A stretch of DNA of 64,000 nt from Streptomyces triculaminicus (GTDB lineage: Bacteria; Actinomycetota; Actinomycetes; Streptomycetales; Streptomycetaceae): positions 62,001 to 126,000 of the forward strand of contig NZ_JAFMOF010000006.1 in assembly GCF_017349075.1 (NCBI RefSeq), given 5' to 3'. Below the pieces are notes generated by a model, which made no database searches, had not been told where the DNA came from, and was given only the letters and a program-made list of their open reading frames with translations. Positions 37,548 through 46,891 of the stretch are shown in pieces; position 1 is the first letter of the stretch, and each line of letters begins with the position of its first letter. The translations under genes and the position numbers were made by a program.

Positions 37548-39449
37548 TCAGGTCCAGGGGCTGGCGTCGTTGGACGGGGTCTCGCCGCGGTCGATGATGG
37601 GGATCAGGTAGGCAGCGTACTCGTGGAGCGCTGTGATCAGCATGTTGTCGGTGGGCCTTGTAGTGCGGTGTCGCATGCGGGCCCAGACCGCGTCGACGCT
37701 CATCCGCCATTTCTTCTGGGTCTGCGGGTCTTGTTGATCGCAGATGGGGGTCGGTGCGAAGAAGTGCTCGCTCTGGGTCACGAGAGCCCAGAGGATGACG
37801 GATCCGATGTTTCTCTTTCGGTCGCTGAGGTCTTTGGGGAAGCCCCCTCCTGGGGCGTATCCCCCGCCTGGAACGGCGATTCGGGCCTTGATCTCTTGCC
37901 ATGGCTGGGGGCCGATGCACCAGTTCGCCAGGACCTTCCGTCGCCCTTCGTAGTCGATGAGGTCTTCTCTGGCGTCGAGTTCGGCTGCAAGATCGCGAAT
38001 AGCGGCCTCGAATTCGAGAGGGTTCGGGCGGTTTCGGGCCCATCGGTGAACTCGTTTGGGGCTGTCGGCGATCCTGGCTGCGATAGCGGGGTCGCCGAGA
38101 TAGAGGCCCATTCGGTCTGCCGCTTTCTGGATCGATCCTCCGGAAGCTGTCTGGCTGAGCCTCAAGGCGACGGTGCGTCTCAGGTGGACGGTTGCGATCC
38201 CTTCCATGTGGGCGAAGTATCGTTGATACCAATCCTCTTCAAGGAATTGCGGGATGTGCTCGGGGCGGAAACGTGTTGCCCGGACCGGTTCTTTCAGGTT
38301 CCTTGCGAGGTTGCCCCCGGCATAGGTCTGGATTACTGATGAGACCGCGTGGAGGAATCCTTCTGAGCACTCGGGCCGGTTGTCGAGAAAGGCCCGGACC
38401 CACCCGACCTTGGATGGGCGGCAGTCAGCAGTCGTCAGAATTCTCAGCTGGCTCGCGAAGGCGTCCGGGTGGGCTGACCTGAGCAGGCGGTCCGCGGCCA
38501 GGAGAAGGGCTGCATGTGGTCGTGCCGCCAGCTGGGGTGTGTCGCTGAGCGTGCGGACGAACTTTGATTGGGAGATGTTCCCTGCACTGTCGACGACCCC
38601 TGCCTCCAGGGAGGCAATGAGTTCTGGATCGTTCAGCAGGTGTCGGGAATTCGGCCAGGATGTCCGCAGAAGGTGGCAAGCCGACCTGAGGTCGTTGAAG
38701 TAGTGGGCCGGGCTTGTCTCGTGGCCGATGGCCCTGACCGTCTCAGGACCGTGCGGGTCGAGGATTTCCAACAGGCATTTCTGGAACTTCCGGTATTTGG
38801 GCGGAAGCCTGTGGGCGGGAGTGGAGTTTTCATCCAGGCGGTGCCCGCATGGTCCATCGATGAAGGCCCGGCATTGCGAGGGATGCAGATTGCCTTCCCG
38901 CCAGCGTGGAAGTCGTTTGCCTCCGTGGCGTGTCGCGGTGTGGAGGACCAGCGATTTGCAGGCGGGACAGACGTGTTCCAGGAAGCGTCCGTGTTCCAAG
39001 CAGGCGAAGACGGGCGGCAGGCGCCAGGAGATCTTCCATGCTCCCCCGAAAGCCCGCTCCACTGGGGTGTCCTGGCGAGCCAGGCACTGGGGGCAGTAAC
39101 GGGTGGAGTGCAGGAACAGCCAGCGGTGCTGCTGGTTCGCGCCGTTGCGGCCGGTCGTGGAGGGTTGCGCGGGCGGGAAGCGGCTGCCGTGGTTGTCCAG
39201 CAGCATGGCGGTGACCTCGGAGTCCGTGGCCTTGATCATCGTGGCGAAGTGCTGCCTCCTCTCGGCGGGCAGGCCGATGAGATGCGGCATCGGCAGGGCC
39301 GCCTGGTCCGGACGGTCGGCCAGCCCGGTGCGGACGGCCAGTTCGACTGGCGAGGTGTCCAGCCGGAAGGCCAGCCGGAGGAGGAACCCGGGCAGGGACT
39401 CGTCCTGCAGCGGCGGAAGACTTCGCGCGAGGGGCCGCAACGGGGGCAA
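37548..39449 (-). CDS. tniQ: TniQ/TnsD-family target-selection protein
   Basis: A 633-residue TniQ-family protein that links the transposition ATPase to the target site. The N-terminus (PLARSLPPLQDESLPGFLLR) is typical. A zinc-binding set follows: C119-P-Q-C122 in RYCPQCLARQ, C150-x-x-H153 in FACLEHGR and C161-P-A-C164. The long C-terminal region, much larger than in short TniQ proteins, has helical DNA-binding-like stretches (SGGSIQKAADRMGLYLGDPA, RIADSPKRVHRWARNR) and fits a TnsD-like site-specific selector. It starts 7 bases after tniB. The target site is not known. Confidence 0.88.
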   Translation of the reverse strand: MPPLRPLARSLPPLQDESLPGFLLRLAFRLDTSPVELAVRTGLADRPDQAALPMPHLIGLPAERRQHFATMIKATDSEVTAMLLDNHGSRFPPAQPSTTGRNGANQQHRWLFLHSTRYCPQCLARQDTPVERAFGGAWKISWRLPPVFACLEHGRFLEHVCPACKSLVLHTATRHGGKRLPRWREGNLHPSQCRAFIDGPCGHRLDENSTPAHRLPPKYRKFQKCLLEILDPHGPETVRAIGHETSPAHYFNDLRSACHLLRTSWPNSRHLLNDPELIASLEAGVVDSAGNISQSKFVRTLSDTPQLAARPHAALLLAADRLLRSAHPDAFASQLRILTTADCRPSKVGWVRAFLDNRPECSEGFLHAVSSVIQTYAGGNLARNLKEPVRATRFRPEHIPQFLEEDWYQRYFAHMEGIATVHLRRTVALRLSQTASGGSIQKAADRMGLYLGDPAIAARIADSPKRVHRWARNRPNPLEFEAAIRDLAAELDAREDLIDYEGRRKVLANWCIGPQPWQEIKARIAVPGGGYAPGGGFPKDLSDRKRNIGSVILWALVTQSEHFFAPTPICDQQDPQTQKKWRMSVDAVWARMRHRTTRPTDNMLITALHEYAAYLIPIIDRGETPSNDASPWT

Positions 39450-39456
39450 GGCCGGC

Positions 39457-40713
39457 TCACCTCCGGCCCGCGATCAGGGGGACGCCCTTGTCGTCGAAGA
39501 CGGTGTTGCGGGGCCTGCGGCCCTGGACCGCCTTCTTCGACGGGAGAGCCGGCGGGACCTCGCCCTCTTCCCCGGCGGCCCGGTCGCGCTTGGGGTGCTG
39601 GGTGCGGATGATCACTCTGTCCAGCAGTTCTTCGGTGATCTCCTCGATGCCCGTGTCCATGGCCAGCGAGGCGCCGTCCTCGATCAGCCGCTCGATCAGG
39701 CCGACGACGCCGCCGGTGCGGCGGTAGATGTACTCGGGCATGTCGCCGCCTGTCAGCATGCCCTCGCGGGCATTGAACAGCCTGAGCTCGTCCTCCAGGC
39801 CAGCGAGGTGGTCGACGAAGGCGGCGATGTCATCGGCCGTGTCATAGCTGAAAGGCCGCAGGTCGACAAGGTCGAACCGCCTGGCGGTCTGGGTGGAAGC
39901 CTCGTCCTTGAAGTCCTCACGCCCCGGCTCGGGAAACTCCCACTGGCCGGTCTCGGGGTCCTGCCAGCCCCCGCTGAGCAGGCCGGAGTCGGGGATGCCG
40001 ACACCGATCAGGACCAGAGTGACGCGCATGCTCATCAAGGCCCTGATCAGGTCGAGGGTGTCCTGGTCGTCCTTGCGGTGCATGCGCAGACGGGTGATGT
40101 CGTCGAGGATCAGCACGCGGGTGCGATGGTCACGCAGTGATGCACGGACCTGTCTGACGAGTTGGGTCAAGGTCAGGTTGGGGTCGCTGGTGCCGAAGAA
40201 GTCCAAAATGGCCTGGCAGGTCGACTTCGGTGTCGCGGTGACAGGTGTCTGGACGTAGGCGACAGTGGCCCGAAGGTCACGAGCGTCGGGCAGTTCGGGG
40301 ACGTCCACGAACTCCTCGAGCCCCAGCCAGAGGTCCTCGAACGCGGCCGCTGCTTCGGCAGCGGTTTCCGTCTTGCCCTGGTTGCCGCCTCCGTTGATCA
40401 TGAGGCCGGGCCGCGTGGTCGGCTTCCGCTTCATCGAGTTGCTCAGCAGCCGGTTCCTCATCAGCTCAGAGACGACCTGGCTCATCGGGGTGTCCAGCAG
40501 CGGCAGGTTGGCGTGGGTGGCCCGCCGGTGAAGGTCGTGGATGGCCTTGTCATGCTTGGACTGGCTGTCATAGGCGGCGCGGGAAATACGGGGTGCGGGG
40601 ACGAACTCGTGCCGTGTCTCCCTCCAGGTCGTCCAGCCCTCGGCCGTCTCCCGGTCCGGGACTTCACCCGGCAGGATGAACCTCTGGGCAGCGGATCCGG
40701 CCTCGTTGCTCAC
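39457..40713 (-). CDS. tniB: TniB/TnsC-family AAA+ transposition ATPase
   Basis: A 418-residue AAA+ regulator that couples target choice to the transposase. Walker A is INGGGNQGKTET near residues 106-117 and Walker B is RVLILDDITRL near 200. VTLVLIGVGIPDSGLL carries sensor 1, and FDLVDLRPFSYDTADDIAAF and YRRTGGVVGLIERLI are typical of TniB. It overlaps the tniA stop by 4 bases (ATGA), showing tight translational coupling. Confidence 0.92.
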   Translation of the reverse strand: MSNEAGSAAQRFILPGEVPDRETAEGWTTWRETRHEFVPAPRISRAAYDSQSKHDKAIHDLHRRATHANLPLLDTPMSQVVSELMRNRLLSNSMKRKPTTRPGLMINGGGNQGKTETAAEAAAAFEDLWLGLEEFVDVPELPDARDLRATVAYVQTPVTATPKSTCQAILDFFGTSDPNLTLTQLVRQVRASLRDHRTRVLILDDITRLRMHRKDDQDTLDLIRALMSMRVTLVLIGVGIPDSGLLSGGWQDPETGQWEFPEPGREDFKDEASTQTARRFDLVDLRPFSYDTADDIAAFVDHLAGLEDELRLFNAREGMLTGGDMPEYIYRRTGGVVGLIERLIEDGASLAMDTGIEEITEELLDRVIIRTQHPKRDRAAGEEGEVPPALPSKKAVQGRRPRNTVFDDKGVPLIAGRR

Positions 40714-42970
40714 TGTCCTTCTCCTTGTCCTGTCTCGTCGTCCCGTACCAAATCCGCGTCCGTGTCGCCCGGTTCGTCCGTGGCCAGCAAAGCGTTCGCC
40801 CTGCGGCGGGATCCCTCTCCCAGCCGGCGGGGAGCCCGTGGGGGCTGAACGACGGCGGCCTCGCGACGGCTGCGGCGTTCGGCGTCCACCGCCTCGTCCA
40901 CTGGGACCGGCCTGATGGGCCTGCTGCCGATGGCGGCGCCGGCTGTGCCCGGGGCGGGCCGATCGGCCGCTGCCGCCTTCACCTGGGCGACCTCACGGGC
41001 CCGTTCACGGCGCTGGGCCTTGGTCAGCTGTCCCGGCCACTGCTCGGCCTTGACGTGGGCAGCGATCAACTCCAGTAGCAGGGGTAGCAGGTCACTGTCC
41101 GTGCGGGGCTTGAGGCCGGCCTGTTTCGCCGCGGCCAGCAGTTCGCGTACTCGTGCGTCGGTGAACGCGGGGATCTCCCCCGCTGGCGGCATGCCCGTCC
41201 ACCTCAGCTCGTGCCAGTCGTGCGTGCGCGGGTCCTGGAAGAACGCGAACCGTGCGTCGCGAGGGTCGCGGTGCACTGTCCAGCGATCCTTGTGCCGCCC
41301 GCCGCGACCGGATCCCTCCTCGTCCCGGTAGGGGTCCAGGGCCCGGCCGTCATACCAAAGTCCGCGGATCTTCACCCCCTTCTTGCCCTGGATGATGACC
41401 TGGTGCCGGGGCAGCAGCTGGTAGTAGAGGCTCGGCGAGGGAATCTCCAGAGCCCAGCCGCCCTGGGCCATCGAGGCGGCGAACAGCGTGTTCGGGCTGT
41501 GATCGCCGACCGGGTCCCAGCAGGGGGCGTACTCGCCCATGCGCCGGTTCTGCCAGATGCGGACGATCCAGGTCGCCAGCAGATGCTCCATCTCCGCGAC
41601 CGTGACGACCGCGTCGCCCTCGACGTCGGCGCCGCGGTCGGACGCGCGTCAACACCGGTGTAGCCGGGCAGGTACTCGAACAGCATCGAGCGTGCGGACC
41701 CGAAGGCCCGTTCGACCGCCTGCTTGTCGGTCGGCCGCAGAACCCGCGCCGGCAGCACCCTCACTCCCAGAACGTGCTGGGCCTGAACAAGGTGATGGTT
41801 GCGGTAGACACTGCCGTGATCCGTCGTGACCGTTTCCGGCGCGAAGAACGGCAGCGCGGCCACCTCGTGACCGGCGAACTCCGCGACCAGGGCTGCGGGG
41901 ACGCCCGGATAGGGCCATTCCATCTCCTCGCCCCAATCGTCCCGCATCGGCAGCGGCATCGTGACGTCCCGCAGCAGCATCGCGACGTCGGTCGACGTGT
42001 CCGACACCAGCGTCAGGCGGAACCCGACCATCGAGTGCGTGTAAACATCCATGGCCAGCGTGAGATAGACGGTGACCGGGTCATCGAAGACCGTCTCCCG
42101 AAGCATCACCGGCAACACCGTGGTGTCCAGGGCAACGACCTGACCAGGCCGTTCGACGATCACGTGCTCGCCCGTAGTCTCCAGCAGCGCGGATCGGGCG
42201 TAACGCTGACGAGCCCGCCCCATGCCGAACCATTCCTGCCAGACCACCCGCAGGGTGCCGTAGCTGGGGATCTTCTCGACGGCCTTCTCACCGTAGGTCT
42301 CCAGCACGTACTGATGGATGAGCCCGACCCGGGCCCTCATGTTGATCTTCGACCGGTGCAGGGTTTCCTGCCGGACGGCGAGGATCGCCTTGCGGACCTC
42401 TTCCGTGATGCTCGGGTGTCCGCGCGAAGCGGGAGTCCAGCGGTCGTCGGCGCATCCCATCATGGCGTCGGCCCGCCGTTTGGACTCCCACCGGGTCAGC
42501 GTCCGGTAGCTCACCTTCGACAGGCCGAGCACCTTCGCGTGTTCAGGATCAAGCGCCCGCAGCTCGGCGACCTTCGCCCGGCGCCGCTGGGTCACGGTGG
42601 TGCAGTCCGGGTCGTACTCAGGCCGCGGCTCACCGGGACCGGGGTGCAGCGGATCACCGCCGCGGAATCCCGTCTCGACTTCCAGTAGGTGACCCCGCCT
42701 GATCCGCAGCAACGTCCGTTGGTGATCAGTGAGGTCGCCCTCGGTCCTCGGCTGCAGATGACGTCCCGACACGGTCGCCACCGTCGAACGCCGGCAGCGG
42801 GGATGATGGGCCAGCATGCGGAAAGACACGGTCTGCCGCGTGCCCGTGCCCGAGGACAACAGCACCCGTCCGTACTGCGGTTCGACGAGATCCACCCGCC
42901 ATTCCTCGTCGTCCAGGATCAGGCTCTCGCCGGCGGCCAGTTCCAGCAGCCCAGCCGCCTGCCCGCTCAT
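40710..42970 (-). CDS. tniA: TniA/TnsB-family DDE transposase, with one apparent frame break
   Basis: About 753 residues when joined. The N-terminal beta/HTH part (SLILDDEEWRVDLVEPQYGR, VLGLSKVSYRTLTRWESKRR) precedes the retroviral-integrase-type catalytic domain: first Asp in QVVALDTTVLPV, second Asp in VTTDHGSVYRNH, Glu in DKQAVERAFGSAR. Near 41640 the frame breaks after LPGYTGVDARP; adding a single G to a run there restores DRGADVEGDAVVTVAEMEHL and the Mu-type C-terminal domain to a stop at 40710. This is probably a sequencing indel, otherwise the element is dead. It overlaps tnsA by 4 bases. Confidence 0.85.
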
Positions 42971-43860
42971 CGAACGGCCTCCCTCGCGACGCGGACGACG
43001 CTGCCGTCGCCGAACGGAGCCGCCAGGTCGACGCTCAACTGCCGATGCCAGAGCAGATGCAAGATCACCGGTCGGGCCAGGGCCGGAAACTCGCAGGTGT
43101 CCGCCAAGGCACGGAATGTGAGCGGCTGCGACAGTGCCTGAGCGGCCCGGGCCGTCTGCAGCAGCCTCGGCTTCAGGCCCAGCCGGTCCTGCATCGGACG
43201 GCGCCGTGAGTAGAGCAGATCGACGTTCCTCCAGGTCAGCGTTCTCCAGCCCGTGACCACGGCGTAGCCCCACCCCAACGCGAGTGCGACCTCGGACGAG
43301 GCCGCGAACTTCATCAGGTCGTCATCATCCATCCGGCCTGCGGGCCGGACATCCACAAGCCACCGGCCTCGCCCGGAAATCAGAAGGAAATCGGGAATGT
43401 GCTCACGCCAGCCTCCCTCTCCTTCAAACTCCAGCAGAAAAGGCTGCGACAGCATTTCTTCCGCCTCACCCGCGAAATCCGCCATCACGACGAACTGGTC
43501 CTCGCGATGAGACTCGAAAGCATGCTGCCGCCCGGTCGACAACACCAACTCCAGACCCGGGCGGTGGAACTGCCCTCGGCGCCAGGTGAAGCCCCGCCAG
43601 GGAACGCAGCCGGTCAACGGCACCGTGTTCAAACCCGCGACCGGGCCGGCCCGCATCACCTTGCCGACCTTCCACGTCGCCCTCCACCGGGCTGACCAGC
43701 CACGACCAAGGCTCAGCATCGCCCGGCCGACCGCGAGATCCTCGTCTCCGCAGAGGAGGGCCAGATCCTGCCAGCCGCACGCGTCCGACCAAATCGGGCC
43801 AGACACTTGTCCCTCAAGAGCCCGTGCGTCGACGGCCTCTTCCGCACTGGTCTGCTTCAT
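42967..43860 (-). CDS. tnsA: TnsA-like heteromeric transposase endonuclease subunit
   Basis: A 297-residue protein starting MKQTSAEEAVDARAL. It shows the TnsA nuclease pattern: acidic E116/E120 in HAFESHREDQFVVMADF, D157 in EHIPDFLLISG, and WLVDVRPAGRM with D170 at the third position. A C-terminal helical region follows that would bind TniB/TnsC. In Tn7-like elements TnsA cuts the 5' ends so that the element moves by cut-and-paste. It is the first gene of the operon, 4 bases overlapping tniA, and lies 150 bases from the cargo gene. Confidence 0.85.
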   Translation of the reverse strand: MKQTSAEEAVDARALEGQVSGPIWSDACGWQDLALLCGDEDLAVGRAMLSLGRGWSARWRATWKVGKVMRAGPVAGLNTVPLTGCVPWRGFTWRRGQFHRPGLELVLSTGRQHAFESHREDQFVVMADFAGEAEEMLSQPFLLEFEGEGGWREHIPDFLLISGRGRWLVDVRPAGRMDDDDLMKFAASSEVALALGWGYAVVTGWRTLTWRNVDLLYSRRRPMQDRLGLKPRLLQTARAAQALSQPLTFRALADTCEFPALARPVILHLLWHRQLSVDLAAPFGDGSVVRVAREAVR

Positions 43861-44014
43861 AGGGCCAGCAGGCAGGGTTCGCAGAAGGTGCGGAGAGATT
43901 CGATCAAAGAGGTACCAACAAGCGTGAAACTTGCGTAAGGTGCCCCCTCACTGACGCCCAGGGTCAACGAACGCCGACAGCCTTCAACAGCACCGCACTA
44001 AGTCACAGCAGCCT

Positions 44015-46096
44015 TCACATTGAATAGAAGCATTTAGCTGAGCAGTAAAACGTGACGCCTCTCGAATTAGTCTCACCGCACCTGAAGGCCTCATTATAGA
44101 ATCCGCCACCATTCCAAATCGTGAATGACCCACACCCATCACCTAGGCGTTCGCTCACAAAATCCCCCTTTCGTCGAACCGTAACCCCGAGCTGACGGCT
44201 TATATCCTTGATAAAATCCGCGACATCATCTTCCCTCCATGCCTTCACGCCACCTTCTTCATCCCAGGCTGCAACTCCTGCATGCTTCCAGAGCGCAGCC
44301 GTACTGGTCCGCAGAACTTGACTTAGCTCACTTTTTTCCTCATGGGGCCATTTCGCGATAATGGACTTCGCGGCGGCAGATCCGAGCAACTTGCGAGTGG
44401 ATGCACCACAGGCGGAAGATTCACGGGCGGCGCGCTGGATGAGCGGATGAACCAAAACTTCCCGAGGGGTGGCGTCCGGGTCGTAATTAATCAGGTGGAA
44501 ACGGTGCAACAGCCACAGAGCTTCAATGATTTGATCACTGGTCAAAGCCTCAGCGGTCGAATAAGCTTCCTGTCGTTCATCCTGCCCAAGCATGCACATG
44601 GCGACGCCTTGTCGAGTAGGCACACTATCAACAATCAGCGCAGGAATGCCATTTGAATCCAAGAGAGACAAAAAATTCAACAACGAGCGGGCCACCTTAA
44701 CCGGTCGAGCCTCGTCGGCTTGATCGATCGAGATATTCCAAATTGCAGCTACGATTAACTGGTGATCGTCGGGCAGACCGTCCGATTCCGGAACCGCTTC
44801 TTCTAGCAGTCGTTCATTCAGCAATTGCCGATACTGAGCGCAGGGCATTTTCCGGTCGAGCATGAAAGCAGCCGCTTGCGCCAGCGCAATTGGAAGATGC
44901 CCCAGATCATCGGCAAGCGCAGTCGCCTGGTCGACATCTGCAGCAAGCGGGCCTAGTTTTCCCCGAAGGAAAGCCAAAGATTCCGAATCCGAGAATTGAT
45001 CAACTTGAATAACCTGCCGCCCCTGACGTTGCAGAGCCGCATCCCGACGGCGAGTCGTGGCTATGACTTGACCATATTCAGAATCCGGCGGCCACAGTGA
45101 CCTCACATCCGAAGGGTCCTGAATGTCGTCTAGGACCACTAGCCATCGCGTCTCGGTCTGATCAGCCCAGACCAGGAAAGCTTCAGCCGCCTCTGCAACG
45201 TCCCCCTGATCAGAAAGGCCCAGTTGGCCAGCAGCCTGTCCATACGCGTGCAGGATGGCACGCCTCGATGAAGCTGCTGCCCATACCAGCACCTGCACGC
45301 CCTCTTCCCAGGCAGATCGGGCATAGGAAGCCGCAAGCTGTGTCTTCCCGACACCTCCTGTCCCTGTGAATATCCAACAACGGGCGTTGGCAACTTTCGA
45401 GTCTACAAGTTCAGAGAAAGTTCTGTCCTGGTAACAATCCGCAACACCTGGAATAACTCCAACTCGACGACGGTCCGCTGCCGCGGAAAACCGCGGACCT
45501 GCCTTACGTGGACGGCCACCGCGACCAGCGCCGATCCTCCTTTCCCTTAAGGCGCGTTGCCTCATTTCTTCCCACCAGCTTTCGGGCGGGCCAATATAGC
45601 TCGGGGTGACTTTCTTAGCGCGGCCCGACAGATAGGCAATCACAAACCTTGCAACCGCAGGGCTTGACGGCACATTCTTCCCGCTGATCCAGTCACTCCA
45701 CGATGACTCGATGACCTTCAAGGGAGGCTTCTGCGCGGCAGCCTGCGACTTGATCACGGCGCCGCTAGGAGATCCCGCAGCCTCGTGCAGCGAGCGCAAC
45801 GTCGCCGCATAGGTTGCAGTTGTGTCCTGTGGCACGGGTGTCTCTCCGATCGATGGGTACGGACCGTAAACCGTCCGTAGAGTTTTCTCAATCTCGGTTT
45901 CCGCAGGTGACCAGTGTTTTCCTGCGGTCGCTTCAAGGCAAGGCGGAGTGCAAAAACCAACCGTAGTGGGTTCATCGGTTGCAAGCGGTCTTGGCAACCA
46001 GCCTGGGCCGACGGTGAACTCAGGAGTATCAGATGGACAATCCTCCGATTCGTGTCCGCAGGCCGCGCTTGGACCGGCTCTTTTGGCTGGAGACAC
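44015..46096 (-). CDS. NB-ARC-type STAND ATPase, transposon cargo
   Basis: A 693-residue protein. The N-terminus has four cysteines in two pairs (Cys13/Cys20, Cys49/Cys53), a possible zinc knuckle, then a helix-turn-helix-like region (TLRSLHEAAGSPSGAV ... SWSDWISGKNVPSSPAVA). The NB-ARC domain has Walker A FTGTGGVGKTQLAASYA (about 244-260), Walker B WLVVLDDIQDP, and the GLPDDHQ... and VHPLIQRAARE winged-helix blocks. Usual C-terminal TPR repeats are absent; instead a ~70-residue Cys/Gly-rich end (FYCSAKCFYSM) is found. Codon use is much less GC-rich than the surroundings. Antiphage or other immune function is inferred from family and position. Confidence 0.8.
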   Translation of the reverse strand: MSPAKRAGPSAACGHESEDCPSDTPEFTVGPGWLPRPLATDEPTTVGFCTPPCLEATAGKHWSPAETEIEKTLRTVYGPYPSIGETPVPQDTTATYAATLRSLHEAAGSPSGAVIKSQAAAQKPPLKVIESSWSDWISGKNVPSSPAVARFVIAYLSGRAKKVTPSYIGPPESWWEEMRQRALRERRIGAGRGGRPRKAGPRFSAAADRRRVGVIPGVADCYQDRTFSELVDSKVANARCWIFTGTGGVGKTQLAASYARSAWEEGVQVLVWAAASSRRAILHAYGQAAGQLGLSDQGDVAEAAEAFLVWADQTETRWLVVLDDIQDPSDVRSLWPPDSEYGQVIATTRRRDAALQRQGRQVIQVDQFSDSESLAFLRGKLGPLAADVDQATALADDLGHLPIALAQAAAFMLDRKMPCAQYRQLLNERLLEEAVPESDGLPDDHQLIVAAIWNISIDQADEARPVKVARSLLNFLSLLDSNGIPALIVDSVPTRQGVAMCMLGQDERQEAYSTAEALTSDQIIEALWLLHRFHLINYDPDATPREVLVHPLIQRAARESSACGASTRKLLGSAAAKSIIAKWPHEEKSELSQVLRTSTAALWKHAGVAAWDEEGGVKAWREDDVADFIKDISRQLGVTVRRKGDFVSERLGDGCGSFTIWNGGGFYNEAFRCGETNSRGVTFYCSAKCFYSM

Positions 46097-46311
46097 GTGA
46101 TGATGCGATTACTTGTCTCTTCGCAAGCTTCTTCGGCCTCCTCTCCGCCGGGTTCAGTATCGGAGTACTCTACTTCGGTTTCTATCGCGGGGAGGGGGCA
46201 CAAACGGGAGCCTGCGTCTTCTTCGCCGGCCTCTGCTCGACAATCACCACCCGCCTAGTGCTCCGTGTCATTAATCGTATTCGATCCCGTTTTAACTCCC
46301 TGCGAACATGA
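46033..46311 (+). CDS. Small two-helix membrane protein, divergent to the NB-ARC gene
   Basis: A 92-residue frame with a basic N-terminus (MDNPPIRVRRPRLDRLFWLE), two transmembrane helices (ITCLFASFFGLLSAGFSIGV and GACVFFAGLCSTITTRLVL) and a basic tail. Its first 64 bases overlap the annotated start of the NB-ARC gene on the other strand, so one of the two starts may be wrong, or the genes overlap head to head. It could be a membrane partner of the ATPase. Confidence 0.5.
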   Translation: MDNPPIRVRRPRLDRLFWLETRDDAITCLFASFFGLLSAGFSIGVLYFGFYRGEGAQTGACVFFAGLCSTITTRLVLRVINRIRSRFNSLRT

Positions 46312-46530
46312 CAGGATATGGCAAGTTCACAGGCGGCGTCGATAGGGCGTCGTCTGTGAGCTGGTCGTCGGGGCGATCGACCACTGACGGCATAAAGTGG
46401 TCAGTCGCGCAGGACTGGCAGCCCGGTGATCTTCCTCGTGCAGACGAGCGAAGTCCTTCCAGCCGCCGTAGGTGTCCGATCGGAGCGGGCCGAGCACCAC
46501 GCACGCGAGCCGAGCAGTGGGCTGGCAGGG

Positions 46531-46657
46531 GTGCCAGCAATGCTGAAAGTGTGTGCAAGTGCCATCCTCCAGCGACATTCGGTGCCAACTACCACTGAAG
46601 GAGTTCGTAAGAGGCACTGGCCAGCATGTACTACCGGTGTCATCCGCGACTGAAATC
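46531..46657 (-). repeat. Right-end subterminal transposase-binding repeats (4 copies)
   Basis: Read toward the interior (minus strand), four copies of about 21 bases of the pattern TTTCAG...GGCAC lie at 46637-46657, 46582-46602, 46559-46578 and 46531-46551. The closest relatives of the left copies are CCTTCAGTGGTAGTTGGCAC and GATTTCAGTCGCGGATGACA(C). Four copies at one end and two at the other is the asymmetry expected of Tn7-like ends. Confidence 0.7.
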
Positions 46658-46677
46658 CTCAGGTACGTTGAGTGACA

Positions 46678-46891
46678 GGGGCGCCAACCCGGCGTGGACA
46701 GGGCTGTCGACTGCGGGCCCCCGTCGTACGACGGGGTCTGATTCGGGCAGTCCGCTCGCCGTCAAGAGGCCTTCTTCGGTCAGACGTGCGAGCGCACCTA
46801 CGCCTGGCTCATGTCATTGGACGGCGCGTGCTTGTCGGCGCCGCACCATTCCGTTCCCGCCGTCGACCTGCTCACCGACGGCGGGGACGCC
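46678..46891. other. Intergenic stretch right of the transposon
   Basis: No gene recognised between the transposon end and azlD. Confidence 0.4.

Larger units (their letters stand above)
37459..46677. mobile_element. Tn7-like transposon (TnsA-TniA-TniB-TniQ) with STAND ATPase cargo
   Basis: About 9.2 kb. It contains the four core genes in order tnsA, tniA, tniB, tniQ (all minus strand) plus an NB-ARC ATPase and a small membrane gene. The proposed left end begins TGTCCGGTACTGAG (37459) and the right end, read inward, begins TGTCACTCAACGTACCTGAG (46677). Each is followed by ATTTCAG and the 21-base repeats annotated below. GTAC-TGAG-ATTTCAG shared by both ends makes the boundaries credible to within some bases. 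I see no 5-base target duplication (CCGAC against GGGGC), so the exact ends or the original insertion may have changed. Confidence 0.75.

Noticed and set aside
46292..46617. Minus-strand frames near the transposon right end as a third cargo gene
   Set aside because: They overlap the subterminal repeat array and two or more frames are equally open; no motif supports coding.
37454..46682. A 5-base target-site duplication at the Tn7-like ends
   Set aside because: Left flank CCGAC and right flank GGGGC do not match at the proposed boundaries, so I do not claim one.
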